Shown: positions 8,985-18,993 of the stretch, in pieces
Position numbering within the stretch: the first letter of the stretch is position 1
Layout of the letters: every line of letters begins with the position of its first letter
Assembly (NCBI RefSeq): GCF_000378465.1
Contig: NZ_KB899930.1
Span: 6,165-70,164 of the forward strand
From: Elioraea tepidiphila DSM 17972
GTDB taxonomy: Bacteria; Pseudomonadota; Alphaproteobacteria; Acetobacterales; Acetobacteraceae
Direction: 5' to 3'
DNA length: 64,000 bases
Notes under the pieces: model-generated
Database searches by the model: none
The model's input: the letters and a program-made list of their open reading frames with translations, nothing else
What the model was told of the DNA's origin: nothing
Translations under genes and position numbers: made by a program

Positions 8985-9476
8985 TCAGGCGGGCTCGCGT
9001 CTGCCGACGGCGTCCTTGTTGCGCTGCCAGACCGCGAGGTTGAGCGCGGCGGCGAAGCTGGTCCAGACGAGATAGGGGATCATCAGCAGCCCGGCCGTGG
9101 TGCTGATCGGCAGGAACAGCACGATCATCAGCGCGATCGAGAGCCAGAGCGCGATCACCTCGGCAAACGCCAGGTCCATGCGCCGCAGGCCGAAGAACAG
9201 CCATGACCACGCGGCGTTCAGCAGAAGCTGGACCGCCCAGACCGCGAGCGGCAGGGCCGCACCGGCGAATCCGGCCTCGCGCCACACCAGCCAGGGGGCC
9301 ACGCCGATCGCGATGTAGAGCAGCGTCCAGGCCACCGGGAACAGCCAGTCGGGCGGCGTCCAGGACGGTTTGTCGAGCCGGTCGTACCAGGGGCCGGGGC
9401 GGAAGAACGCGCCGCTGGTGGCGGCCGCGAAACAGGCGAGCAGGAAGGCCCCGAGGACCGCGAGTTCGCCCGCCAT
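8985..9476 (-). CDS. tspO: TspO/MBR family membrane protein
   Basis: This 163-residue protein has five hydrophobic helices and the family landmarks WYDRLDKPSWTPPDWLFP (near 30-47), WTLLYIAIG and the conserved NAAWSWLFFGLRR segment. TspO binds tetrapyrroles and in Rhodobacter modulates oxygen-dependent gene expression. It starts only 4 bases after the coq7-like gene, so the two form an operon. ATG 9476 was chosen because it gives the standard family length. Confidence 0.93.
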   Translation of the reverse strand: MAGELAVLGAFLLACFAAATSGAFFRPGPWYDRLDKPSWTPPDWLFPVAWTLLYIAIGVAPWLVWREAGFAGAALPLAVWAVQLLLNAAWSWLFFGLRRMDLAFAEVIALWLSIALMIVLFLPISTTAGLLMIPYLVWTSFAAALNLAVWQRNKDAVGRREPA

Positions 9477-9480
9477 CGCC

Positions 9481-10050
9481 TCAGATCCGTTTCGCCGCGG
9501 CGACCGCGGCCGCCGAACCCGCGCCGACGATGCGGCCCCAGAGCCGGAGTGCGGCGGAATAGCGCGGGCCCTCGCCGGCCTCGCGCGCCTCGTCGCGGTG
9601 ATGCACCTCCTCCAGCCGGCAGTGCTCCAGCAGGGCGCGGATCTCGGGCAGGATGCGCTCGGCATCCAGCCGGTCGATCTGCGCCCGGTAGTGGTGATCG
9701 ACGAAGCTCTCCACCGCGTCGATGGTGGCGAACACGGCGCGCGGGCCGAACAGCGCCGGCAGCGCGCCGGTCAGCCAGCCGGCGACGCGCCAGAGCGGCA
9801 GCAGCCGCGAGCGGTCGGCGGGCGGCAGCAGCGCGTCGAGCAGGTCGAGATGGCCCTGCTCGGTCGCCTTGTGGCGTTCGGCGAAGTCGCGCACGGCCGG
9901 GTCGCGGCTGATGGCGAGGATGCCGCGATAGATCATCACCGCGCCGGTCTCGCCCGCATGATCCGAGCGGAGTTCGGCCACCAGCCAGGCGGGCAGGGCG
10001 GGACCAGCGCTGCGTGGCGGGAGAGGGCGGTCGAGCGCGGCGACGTCCAT
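9481..10050 (-). CDS. coq7: demethoxyubiquinone hydroxylase family protein (Coq7-like diiron hydroxylase)
   Basis: This 189-residue protein is a Coq7/Cat5-type ferritin-like diiron enzyme. Iron-ligand motifs are visible: SDHAGETGA and KATEQGHL in the first half, VESFVDHHY and the paired CRLEEVHHRDEA in the second. Coq7 hydroxylates demethoxyubiquinone in ubiquinone synthesis, so this gene probably supports aerobic respiration. Start ATG 10050; the downstream tspO is almost contiguous. Confidence 0.92.
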   Translation of the reverse strand: MDVAALDRPLPPRSAGPALPAWLVAELRSDHAGETGAVMIYRGILAISRDPAVRDFAERHKATEQGHLDLLDALLPPADRSRLLPLWRVAGWLTGALPALFGPRAVFATIDAVESFVDHHYRAQIDRLDAERILPEIRALLEHCRLEEVHHRDEAREAGEGPRYSAALRLWGRIVGAGSAAAVAAAKRI

Positions 10051-10122
10051 GACGGTCAGATGGCCGGCGCGCAGCCGATTCCAACCCCTTGCGGGGCGCG
10101 CAGGCGCCGCCACCTGCGGCGC

Positions 10123-10503
10123 ATGGCTACGGAGACACAGGATCGCCCGGTCGCCTATTACGACGGCGCCTGCCGGGTCTGCGCGCGCGAGGTCGCGTTC
10201 TGGCGCGGCCGGCCCGGCGGCGAGGCGATCGCGTGGGTGGATGTCGCGCGGCCTGACGCGGCGCCGGGGCCGGGGCTGACGCGCGACGCGGCGCTCGCGC
10301 GGATGCATGTGCGCCTGCCTGATGGGCGGCTGGTCGCCGGCGCGCGCGCCTTTGCCGTCATCTGGGGCGCGATGCCGGGATTCCGCTGGCTCGGCCGGCT
10401 GATTGGGTGGCCTCTGGTCGCGCCGCTCGCCGAGGCCGCCTATCGCGGCTTCCTCGGCGTCAGGCGCCTGTGGCGGCGACCGTCTCGCGCAGCCAGCGCC
10501 TGA
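10123..10503 (+). CDS. DCC-family thiol-disulfide oxidoreductase-like protein (DUF393)
   Basis: This is a 126-residue protein with the DUF393 hallmark near the N-terminus, YYDGACRVCAREV (residues 12-24), which holds the CxxC pair C17 and C20. The fold resembles thioredoxin, but the physiological role is unproven. The C-terminal WxGxLIGWPLV region is also typical. It begins 72 bases after the divergent coq7, and its last 44 bases overlap the 3' end of cca on the opposite strand. Confidence 0.88.
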   Translation: MATETQDRPVAYYDGACRVCAREVAFWRGRPGGEAIAWVDVARPDAAPGPGLTRDAALARMHVRLPDGRLVAGARAFAVIWGAMPGFRWLGRLIGWPLVAPLAEAAYRGFLGVRRLWRRPSRAASA

Positions 10504-11656
10504 CCGTCTCGGCCTCGTCGCGGCAGCCCGCCTCGGCCCAGCGCCGTTGGAGCGCCGCCAGGATCGCGCCGACGCGCGGCCCCGGCGGCACGCCCTCGGC
10601 CAGCACATCGGCGCCGCGCAGCGGGAACACCGGACGTGGCGTCGCCGCGATCCAGGCGCGCCGTGCCGCCCAGTCGCCCGGCCGTCCCTCGGCCTCGGCG
10701 AGCCAGGTGGCGGCTGTCAGCGCCTCCGGCCCGCGCGACGCGAGCGCGGCGCGCCAGGCACGCTCGTCGCCCGCCGGCGCGGGGTCGGCCAGCGCGGCGA
10801 GCGTCGCGGTTTCGGCACCCGAAAGCTTCAGCCGTTCGGCAAGGCGCTCGACATCCGCGTCCGGGCAGAGCGCGGCGAGGCGCAGCAGCGGGTCGGCAGG
10901 CGCGCCGCCCGCCACCAGCGCGTCGAGCCGCTCGCGCGCGACCGCCTCCGGCAGCACGGCGGCGAGCACGCCGGTCTCCGCCATCAGCCGCACGGCCTCG
11001 CGCGGGTCGGGGGCGGCGAGGATGCGCTTGAGCTCCGACCACACGCGCTCGGCCGAGAGGATCGCGAGCCCTGGCACGGCGGCGCGGATCGCCGCGAGCG
11101 CGGCCGTATCGGGCGCGCCGCGGCCGTAGCGCGCGTGGAAACGGAAGAACCTGAGGGCGCGCAGGTAATCCTCGGCGATGCGCGTGGCCGGGTCGCCGAC
11201 GAACCGCACGACTCCCTGCGCGAGATCGTCACGCCCGCCGAACCAGTCCCAGACATTCCCCTCCGCGTCCATGCTCATCGCGTTGATGGTGAAGTCGCGC
11301 CGGGCCGCGTCCTCGCGCCAGTCGGTGGTGAAGGCGACGGTCGCGTGCCTGCCATCGGTCGCGACGTCGCGGCGCAGCGTCGTGATCTCGACCGGACGGC
11401 CATCCGCCACGGCGGTGACGGTGCCGTGCGCGAGCCCGGTCGGCACCACCGGGATGCCGGCGGCGCGCAGCGTGGCGATCACATCTTCCGGTACGCGCGG
11501 GGTCGCGAGATCGAGATCGGCGATCGGCCGTCCGGCCACCGCGTCGCGCACGCAACCGCCGACCAGCCGCGCCTCGGGCAGCGCGGCATGCACGCGCCGG
11601 AACGCCGGATCGTCCAGCACGGGCAGGCGCGCGAGGCGGAAGGCGGGAGGGTCCAT
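10460..11656 (-). CDS. cca: CCA tRNA nucleotidyltransferase / poly(A) polymerase family
   Basis: This 398-residue class II nucleotidyltransferase has the GGCVRDAVAGRPIADLDLAT catalytic motif near residues 33-52 (the DLD pair binds Mg2+), RRDFTINAM near 120 and an RAL(R/F)FF-type EDYLRALRFFRFHARYG segment near 162-178. It adds or repairs the 3' CCA of tRNAs. It lies leftward and alone, with its tail overlapping the DCC gene. In related genomes cca often sits beside NUDIX and DUF1285 genes; here a DUF3500 gene separates them. Confidence 0.93.
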   Translation of the reverse strand: MDPPAFRLARLPVLDDPAFRRVHAALPEARLVGGCVRDAVAGRPIADLDLATPRVPEDVIATLRAAGIPVVPTGLAHGTVTAVADGRPVEITTLRRDVATDGRHATVAFTTDWREDAARRDFTINAMSMDAEGNVWDWFGGRDDLAQGVVRFVGDPATRIAEDYLRALRFFRFHARYGRGAPDTAALAAIRAAVPGLAILSAERVWSELKRILAAPDPREAVRLMAETGVLAAVLPEAVARERLDALVAGGAPADPLLRLAALCPDADVERLAERLKLSGAETATLAALADPAPAGDERAWRAALASRGPEALTAATWLAEAEGRPGDWAARRAWIAATPRPVFPLRGADVLAEGVPPGPRVGAILAALQRRWAEAGCRDEAETVRRWLRETVAATGA

Positions 11657-11723
11657 CGCGGCGCTTTTATCACCGGGGGCAGGCCGAGCCGCTAGCGTCC
11701 GCCGCCCACCGAGGAGGAGTGCG

Positions 11724-12695
11724 ATGACCACCCTGCCCCGACGCCAGCTCATCGCCCTGGCCACGCTCGCGGCGACGATGCCGCGCGCGGTGCGCGCCGG
11801 GTCCGATGCGGCCGCGCTCACCGATGCCGCCTCCGCCTATCTGCGCGCGGTCGCCGATGATCCGCGCGCGCGGCTCGCCTGGGATGATCCGCGGCGCACG
11901 GACTGGCACTGGTTTCCCCCGCGCTTCCGCCCCGACCGCGAGGGCGTCCCCCTCGGCGACATGGCGCCCGAGACACGCCGCGCGGCCGAGGCGCTGCTGG
12001 AGGCGAGCACCACCGGCCCGGGCGCCGCCAAGGCGCGCGCGATCATCAGCCTCCAGCACGAACTGCGTCAGGACCCGGGGGCGTACTTCGTCAGCGTCTA
12101 CGGCACGCCCGGCGAGGGGCGCTGGGGCTGGGGCATCGAGGGCCATCACCTGTCGCTGAACTACGCCGTGCACGGTGATCACATCGCTGCCGGCCCGATC
12201 TTCCTCGGCGCGCATCCGACACGGGTCGAGTCGGGCGAGCGCGCGGGGCTGCGGGCGATGGCGGTGGAGGAGGACGAGGCGCGCGCGGCCCTGCTGGCGC
12301 TGCTCGCCGATCTGCGCGCGCGTGCGATCGTCGCCGAGCGCACGCCGCGCGACACGCGCACGCAGAACGCCGTCGCGGTCGAGCCGCTGCCACGCGAGGG
12401 GCTGGCGTGGTCCGAGCTGCCGGCCGAGTCGCGCGAGCGGCTAACGCGCGCGGTTCACGCGTATCTCGGCATGATGCCGCCCACCCTCGCCGCGGCCGAA
12501 CGCGCACGGCTCGCCTCCGCCGATCCGTCCTCGCTGACCTTCCAGTGGCGCGGCTCGACCGTGCCCGACCGGTTCCACTACTGGGCCGTGCAGGGCAACG
12601 CCTTCCTGATCGAGCACGACAACAGCCGCGACGGCGCGCGCCACATCCACAGCGTCTGGCGCGGCTTCGCCTCCGATTTCGGCGCGGCGCTGTAG
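11724..12695 (+). CDS. DUF3500 family exported protein
   Basis: This 323-residue protein starts at ATG 11724 after GAGGAGGAG. It has a signal-like N-terminus (PRRQLIALATLAATMPRAVRAG). The body shows DUF3500 landmarks: GAYFVSVYGTPG, GWGIEGHHLSLNY and, near the C-terminus, DRFHYWAVQGNAFLIEHDN followed by HIHSVWR. The His-rich motifs suggest metal binding or catalysis, but no function is established for the family. It runs opposite to its neighbours and interrupts the cca-NUDIX-DUF1285 neighbourhood. Confidence 0.85.
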   Translation: MTTLPRRQLIALATLAATMPRAVRAGSDAAALTDAASAYLRAVADDPRARLAWDDPRRTDWHWFPPRFRPDREGVPLGDMAPETRRAAEALLEASTTGPGAAKARAIISLQHELRQDPGAYFVSVYGTPGEGRWGWGIEGHHLSLNYAVHGDHIAAGPIFLGAHPTRVESGERAGLRAMAVEEDEARAALLALLADLRARAIVAERTPRDTRTQNAVAVEPLPREGLAWSELPAESRERLTRAVHAYLGMMPPTLAAAERARLASADPSSLTFQWRGSTVPDRFHYWAVQGNAFLIEHDNSRDGARHIHSVWRGFASDFGAAL

Positions 12696-12697
12696 CG

Positions 12698-12979
12698 CTA
12701 CCGGCCCCGTCCGCTGTCGGTGATGCGGCCATCCTCCAGCCGCGCCGGCACGTAACGCTCGCCCGGCTGCATCGAGCGCTGCTCGGCGAACCACAGGAGC
12801 CCGACCGCGAGCACGATCACGCCCACGACCGTCAGCACCAGCCAGGGCGCGTCGCGCCAGGCGATCGCGGGCTTGCCCTCGCCGTTGTCGGGCCCGACGC
12901 GGCGCATCAGGAACAGCCACGCGAAGTAGAGCGCGAAGGGAATCAGGAACAGCAGGATTCCCTGCACGATGCCGCGCAT
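12698..12979 (-). CDS. small two-helix membrane protein, DUF6111-like
   Basis: This is a 93-residue protein with two hydrophobic helices (residues about 5-25 and 46-64), a charged linker between them, and a polar tail ending RYVPARLEDGRITDSGRGR. It resembles small membrane proteins (DUF6111) found beside NUDIX and cca genes in alphaproteobacteria. It starts one base after the NUDIX stop, so it belongs to the DUF1285-NUDIX operon. Function is unknown. Confidence 0.7.
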   Translation of the reverse strand: MRGIVQGILLFLIPFALYFAWLFLMRRVGPDNGEGKPAIAWRDAPWLVLTVVGVIVLAVGLLWFAEQRSMQPGERYVPARLEDGRITDSGRGR

Positions 12980-12980
12980 C

Positions 12981-13571
12981 TCAGTCCTCCCGGATCAGCC
13001 TCCCGAGGGCGACCAGCATCGCCGCGGTCGCACCCCAGATCCGGTGCCGCTCATGCGGCACCACCCAATAGCGCCTGAGCCGGCCGCGGAACACCGCCTC
13101 CTCCTCGTACGGACCGGGTGGCCCGGTGAGCGCGGCGAGCGGCAGCTCGAACACCTCCGCCACTTCGCGCGGATCGGGCTTCGGCGCAACCGGGGGCGTG
13201 AGCAGGCCGAGCACGGGGGTGACGCGGTAGCCGGTGCCGGTGACATGCGTCGGCAGCCGCCCGATCACCTCGACGGTGGAGGCGGAGAGGCCGATCTCCT
13301 CCTCCGCCTCGCGCAGCGCCGCCGCCTCGGGCGAGGCGTCCTGCGGGTCGATGCGCCCGCCCGGGAAGCTCACCTGGCCCGGATGGCGGCTCAGGTGATG
13401 GGCGCGCAGCGTCAGCACGACGCTCGGTGCCGGATGCAGCACGATCGGCACCAGCACCGCCGCCCGCAGGGACGTGGCCTCGTCGGTCGGCTCGTCGGGA
13501 TGGTCGCGCGCACCCGCGCGACGGAGGAGCGCGAGAAGGTCGGGCGCGCCGGGGCCCGCCGTCCCGCTCAC
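12981..13571 (-). CDS. nudL: NUDIX hydrolase, CoA pyrophosphatase type (NudL/YeaB-like)
   Basis: This 196-residue protein has a Nudix box around residues 71-95 with the REAEEEIGL catalytic core, preceded by LRAHHLSRHPGQVSFPGG, the segment that marks the CoA pyrophosphatase subgroup. Such enzymes cleave CoA or related dinucleotides to phosphopantetheine and 3',5'-ADP. GTG 13571-13569 overlaps the DUF1285 stop as GTGA. Confidence 0.9.
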   Translation of the reverse strand: MSGTAGPGAPDLLALLRRAGARDHPDEPTDEATSLRAAVLVPIVLHPAPSVVLTLRAHHLSRHPGQVSFPGGRIDPQDASPEAAALREAEEEIGLSASTVEVIGRLPTHVTGTGYRVTPVLGLLTPPVAPKPDPREVAEVFELPLAALTGPPGPYEEEAVFRGRLRRYWVVPHERHRIWGATAAMLVALGRLIRED

Positions 13572-14188
13572 GCCTCGTCGGCCTGGCCGAGCGGGAAGAA
13601 GCTCTCGCCGGACCAGACGCCGAGCAGGGTCTCGCCGTGCACGGTCTCCGGCACCGCCAGCGCGACAAGCTCGTAATAGACCGAGCGTTCGATGCGCGCC
13701 TCCACCGGCAGGGAGCCGCGTCCGGGACGCACGGCGACATAAGGCGTGGGCAGGCAGGTCACGACATCGCGCGCCACGCGGATCGGGTGCTCCGGACCCG
13801 CCTCGATCACCTCGTCCACATTGGTGCGGAAGGACAGGATCTGTCGGCCCCGGCAGTGCGAGACGAACAGCTCGACGGCGAGGAAGGGCGCATCCTCGAC
13901 CTCGATGCGACCACGCTCGGCCGGCGTGATCAGCCAGAACGACCCATCCGTCTCGCGCGTCAGCACCGAGGCGAACAGACAGACGAGCTCCTTCCGGCGG
14001 ATCGGGCTGCCCTGGTAGTGCCAGCTGCCGTCGCGCGCGATGCGGATCGCGATGTCGCCGCAGAACACCGGCGTACGCGGTGCCCGGCGCACCGGCGGCG
14101 TGAGCGCGAGTCCCGGGATCGGAGAGGAGGGTTCGCTCTCCCGTTCCGTCGCGCGGCTCATCGCTCGCATCCGGTCAGACGCCGCCAC
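13568..14188 (-). CDS. DUF1285 family protein
   Basis: This protein of up to 206 residues matches DUF1285: IARDGSWHYQGSPIRRKELV, then FWLITPAERGRIEVEDAPF, and a C-terminal SYYE-like SVYYELVALA motif. The fold is beta-rich and soluble; function is unknown. Three starts are possible: GTG 14188 (with GGAAA upstream), ATG 14170 and ATG 14161; the longest is given. It leads the NUDIX/DUF6111 group and is divergent from the moxR operon. Confidence 0.85.
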   Translation of the reverse strand: MAASDRMRAMSRATERESEPSSPIPGLALTPPVRRAPRTPVFCGDIAIRIARDGSWHYQGSPIRRKELVCLFASVLTRETDGSFWLITPAERGRIEVEDAPFLAVELFVSHCRGRQILSFRTNVDEVIEAGPEHPIRVARDVVTCLPTPYVAVRPGRGSLPVEARIERSVYYELVALAVPETVHGETLLGVWSGESFFPLGQADEA

Positions 14189-14283
14189 ACAGTTTCCGCA
14201 CCGTCTCCGGCACAGCCTCCTTGCGCGCCGGCGTCACGTCCGCGTGACCCTCCGGCGTCCGGTTTTCCGACGCGCACACATAT

Positions 14284-14299
14284 AGGTAGCATCCTACCT
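14284..14299. promoter_or_regulatory. perfect inverted repeat between DUF1285 and moxR
   Basis: AGGTAG (14284-14289) and CTACCT (14294-14299) are perfect inverted arms around CATC, in a locally AT-rich patch (ACACATATAGG) of an otherwise GC-rich divergent promoter region. The geometry suits a dimeric repressor or activator site. No regulator for it is visible nearby. Confidence 0.4.
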
Positions 14300-14341
14300 C
14301 GCCGTGTAGATGCGACGGTGGAGATGCGGAGGGAGATCAGC

Positions 14342-15357
<1,016 letters not shown>

Positions 15358-15361
<4 letters not shown>

Positions 15362-16272
15362 GCGAGGGCGCGCCGGGCCATCCCGCGGCCGCCGCGCGGC
15401 GCGCCGAGCAGCTCGCCGCGCGCCTGCCGCCGCTGCTGGTGGCGGCCGAGCGGGTCGCGGCGACGGTGGCGCAGGGTGTGCACGGCCGGCGCCGGGTCGG
15501 CCAGGGCGACAGTTTCTGGCAGTTCCGCCAGTTCCTCGCGGGCGATCCGGTGCAACGGATCGACTGGCGCCAGTCCGCCAAGGGCGATCGCACCTTCGTG
15601 CGCGAGACCGAATGGGAGGCGGCGCAGAGCGTGTGGCTCTGGCGCGATGCCTCGGCCGGGATGCGCTGGCGCTCGGACCGCCGGCTGCCCGAGAAGGCCG
15701 AGCGGGCGGAGCTGCTGACGCTGGCGCTCGCCTCGCTGCTCTTGCGCGGCGGCGAGCGCGTCGCCCTGCTCGGTGCCGGGATGCGTCCGGTCTCCGGCCG
15801 GTCGATGATCGAGCTGTTCGCCGAGGCGGTGGCGCGCCGCGGCGATCCCGGTGCCCTCTCGGGCCTGCCGCCGGCGGCGAACCTGCCGCGCTACGGCCGC
15901 GTGGTGCTGATCGGCGACTTCCTCTCGCCGCTGCCGGACGTGCAGCAGGCGGTCGCGCGGTTGGCGCAGATCCCGGTCACGGGACATCTGCTCCAGGTGC
16001 TCGACCCGGCCGAGGCGGCGCTGCCGTTCCGCGGGCGGATCCGCTTCGAGGGGCTCAGGCGCGAGGGGGCCGCGCTGATCGGCAAGGTCGAGGGCATCCG
16101 CGGCGACTACCAGGCGAAGCTGGCCGCGCAGCAGGATGGCTTGCGCGCGATCGCCGCGGCGGCCGGCTGGAGCTTCGCCGTGCACATCACCGATCACCCG
16201 CCCGAAACCGCGCTGATGGGGCTCTACCTCGCCCTCGCCCCCGACCGCGCCGGGCGGGGCCGCGCCGCGTGA
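15358..16272 (+). CDS. DUF58 domain protein (MoxR partner)
   Basis: This 304-residue protein carries the DUF58 signature GDPVQRIDWRQSAKGDRTFVRE near residues 62-83, followed by a VWA-like region. DUF58 proteins are standard partners of MoxR ATPases and are thought to be cytoplasmic adaptors. The GTG start overlaps the moxR stop. The next gene follows after 13 bases. Confidence 0.9.
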
Positions 16273-16285
16273 GGGCGAGGCGACG

Positions 16286-18991
16286 ATGATCGAGGCGCTC
16301 GGCACGATCGGATTCGCGCATCCGTGGCTGCTCGCGACGCTGCTGCTGCTGCCGCTGCTGATCTGGCTGCTGCGCGTCACCCCGCCGGCGCCGAAGCTGC
16401 TCGCCTTCCCGGCGGTGCGTCTGCTGCTCGACCTGCAGCGGCGCGAGGAGAGCTCGGCACGCACGCCGTGGTGGCTGCTCGCGCTGCGCATCCTCGCCGC
16501 CGCGCTGGTGATCGTCGGCCTCGCCCGGCCGGTGCTGAACGCGGGCCAGGCGCCGGGCGGGTCGGGGCCGCTGCTGCTGGTGGTGGATGACGGATGGGCC
16601 GCGGGTCCCGACTGGGGCGCCCGGCTCGCCGCCGCCGAGGCGGCACTCGCCGAGGCCGAGCGCGCGGGCAGGCCCGTTGCGCTGCTGACCACCGCGCCCT
16701 CCGCCCGCGGCGAGGCGCCGCGCCTCTCGCCCGTGATGCCGGCGCCGGAGATGCGCGAGCGCGTGGCCGCGCTCAGGCCGCTGCCCTGGCCGCCCGACCG
16801 CGCGGCGGCGACGGAAGCCCTCGCGCCCTGGTCGGCATCCGGCGCCGCGGTCCTGTGGCTCGCCGACGGGCTCGCCCATGGCGAGGCCGACGCCGCCTTC
16901 GCGGCCCGGCTCGCTTCCCTCGGCCCGCTGACCGTCGCCGTCCCGCCCGCGGGCGCGCAGCACCACGTGCTGCTCGCGCCGCGCTCCGAGCCCGCGCGCA
17001 TCGTCGCGCGCATCGCCGCCACACCGGTGCCGGCGACCACCACCATCGGCGTGCTGGCGCGCACAGCCGACGGCCGTACCCTCGCGCGCGCCGAGGCGAC
17101 CCTGCCGCCCGGCACCACCGAGGCCGAGGCCGCGATCGCGCTGCCGCCGGAACTGCGCAACCGCCTCGCCGCGCTCGCGATCGAGAACGCCACCTCCGCC
17201 GGCGCGGTCGCGCTGCTCGACGAGCGCTGGCGCCGCCGTCCGGTCGGGCTGATCGCCGGTGCGGCCGAGACCGCCGATCAGCCGCTGCTCGGCGCGCTCT
17301 ACTACCTGGACCGCGCGCTCGCGCCCTTCACCGAGCTCCGCCGCGGCGCGGTGCGCGACCTGCTCGCGCGCGAGATCGCCGTGATCGTGCTCGCCGATGT
17401 GGACACGCTGACGCCGGTCGAGATCGACGCGCTCACGCGCTGGGTCGGGGAAGGTGGGGTGCTGGTGCGCTTCGCCGGGCCGCGCCTTGCTGCCCGCCCG
17501 GACCCGCTGCTGCCCGTGCGGCTGCGCGGCGGGGATCGCCAGCTCGGCGGCGCGCTCTCCTGGCAGCAGCCGGCGCGGCTCGCGCCCTTCCCGCAGGACA
17601 GCCCCTTCGCCGGGCTCGACGTGCCCAACGATGTGAGGGTCACGCGCCAGGTGCTGGCCGAACCCGCGCTCGACCTCGTGCGCCGCACCTGGGCGACGCT
17701 CACCGACGGCACGCCGCTGGTGACGGGCGAGACGCGCGGGCGCGGCGCGATCGCGCTGTTCCACGTCACCGCCAACACCGAATGGTCGAACCTGCCGCTG
17801 TCGGGGCTGTTCGTGGCGATGCTTCAGCGTCTCGTGCAGCTCTCCGCCGGGGTCGGCGCGGCCACGGGCGACGCGGTGCTCGCGCCGTTCGAGACGCTGG
17901 ACGGGTTCGGCCGGCTCGGCGCGCCGTCCGCCTTCACCACCGGCATCGCCGCCTCCGCGATCGAGCGGACCGTGCCCTCGCCGCGCCATCCGCCCGGCTT
18001 CTACGGCCCCGATGCGGCGCGGCGGGCGCTGAATCTCGGCGCGACGATCGAGCGGCTCACCCCGCTCGCCCTGCCCGAGGGTGCGGCGGTGCGTCCGCTC
18101 GGCGTGGAGGCGGCGGCGCGCGACCTCAGGCCATGGCTGCTCGGCGCGGCGCTCGCGCTGCTCACCCTCGATCTCCTGCTCGCGCTGTGGCTGCGCGGCC
18201 TCGTGCGGCCCGCGCCGGCGGCGCGCGCAGCGGCGGTCGTGGTCGGGCTCGCCTTCGTGCCGGCAGCAGCGAGCGCGCAGCTCGATCCGATGCAGGCGGC
18301 GCTGGAGACGCGGCTCGCCTTCGTCGTCACCGGCATTCCGCAGGTGGACAGCGTCTCGCGCGCGGGGCTGGTCGGGCTCACCGACTTCGTCAACCGCCGC
18401 ACGGCCACCAACCTCGCAGAACCGATGGGCGTGCGCCCGGGTGTCGATGACCTCTCGTTCTTCCCGCTGCTCTACTGGCCGGTGACACCGGATCAGGGCG
18501 CGCTCGACGAACGTGGGGTGGAGGCGCTCAACGCCTTCATGGCGGAAGGCGGGATCGTGCTGTTCGACACGCGTGACGCGGGTTCGGGCCAGGGCATGGC
18601 GGCCGGCGCGGAGGCGGCGCTGCGGCGCGTCACGCGCGGCCTCTCGATCCCGCCGCTCGCCCCGGTGCCGGCCGATCATGTGCTGACGCGCGCCTTCTAC
18701 CTGCTGACCGACTTCCCGGGCCGTTGGATCGGCGGCCAGGTCTGGGTGCAGCGCGACCAGGACCGCGCCAATGACAGCGTCAGCCCCGTGATCATCGGCG
18801 GGCATGACTGGGCGGCGGCCTGGGCGGTGGATGAGACGGGGCGCAACCCCTACGCCGCGGTGCCGGGGGGTGCGCGCCAGCGGCTGCTGGCGTATCGTTT
18901 CGGCGTCAATCTGGTCATGTACGCGCTCACCGGCAACTACAAGGGCGACCAGGTGCACGTGCCGATCATCCTCGAACGGCTGGGGCAGTAG
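16286..18991 (+). CDS. DUF4159 membrane protein with BatA-like N-terminus
   Basis: This is a 901-residue protein. It opens with the BatA/Aerotolerance N-terminal pair of helices (HPWLLATLLLLPLLIWLLR near residues 11-30 and another helix at 62-80), continues with a large periplasmic or VWA/amidotransferase-like region, has a further helix near 625-645, and ends with DUF4159 (from about 670: RLAFVVTGIPQVDSVS... then DLSFFPLLYWPVTPDQ). This arrangement is typical of alphaproteobacterial MoxR operons. Its role is probably assembly or quality control of envelope complexes; that is inference. Confidence 0.88.
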   Translation: MIEALGTIGFAHPWLLATLLLLPLLIWLLRVTPPAPKLLAFPAVRLLLDLQRREESSARTPWWLLALRILAAALVIVGLARPVLNAGQAPGGSGPLLLVVDDGWAAGPDWGARLAAAEAALAEAERAGRPVALLTTAPSARGEAPRLSPVMPAPEMRERVAALRPLPWPPDRAAATEALAPWSASGAAVLWLADGLAHGEADAAFAARLASLGPLTVAVPPAGAQHHVLLAPRSEPARIVARIAATPVPATTTIGVLARTADGRTLARAEATLPPGTTEAEAAIALPPELRNRLAALAIENATSAGAVALLDERWRRRPVGLIAGAAETADQPLLGALYYLDRALAPFTELRRGAVRDLLAREIAVIVLADVDTLTPVEIDALTRWVGEGGVLVRFAGPRLAARPDPLLPVRLRGGDRQLGGALSWQQPARLAPFPQDSPFAGLDVPNDVRVTRQVLAEPALDLVRRTWATLTDGTPLVTGETRGRGAIALFHVTANTEWSNLPLSGLFVAMLQRLVQLSAGVGAATGDAVLAPFETLDGFGRLGAPSAFTTGIAASAIERTVPSPRHPPGFYGPDAARRALNLGATIERLTPLALPEGAAVRPLGVEAAARDLRPWLLGAALALLTLDLLLALWLRGLVRPAPAARAAAVVVGLAFVPAAASAQLDPMQAALETRLAFVVTGIPQVDSVSRAGLVGLTDFVNRRTATNLAEPMGVRPGVDDLSFFPLLYWPVTPDQGALDERGVEALNAFMAEGGIVLFDTRDAGSGQGMAAGAEAALRRVTRGLSIPPLAPVPADHVLTRAFYLLTDFPGRWIGGQVWVQRDQDRANDSVSPVIIGGHDWAAAWAVDETGRNPYAAVPGGARQRLLAYRFGVNLVMYALTGNYKGDQVHVPIILERLGQ

Positions 18992-18993
18992 CG

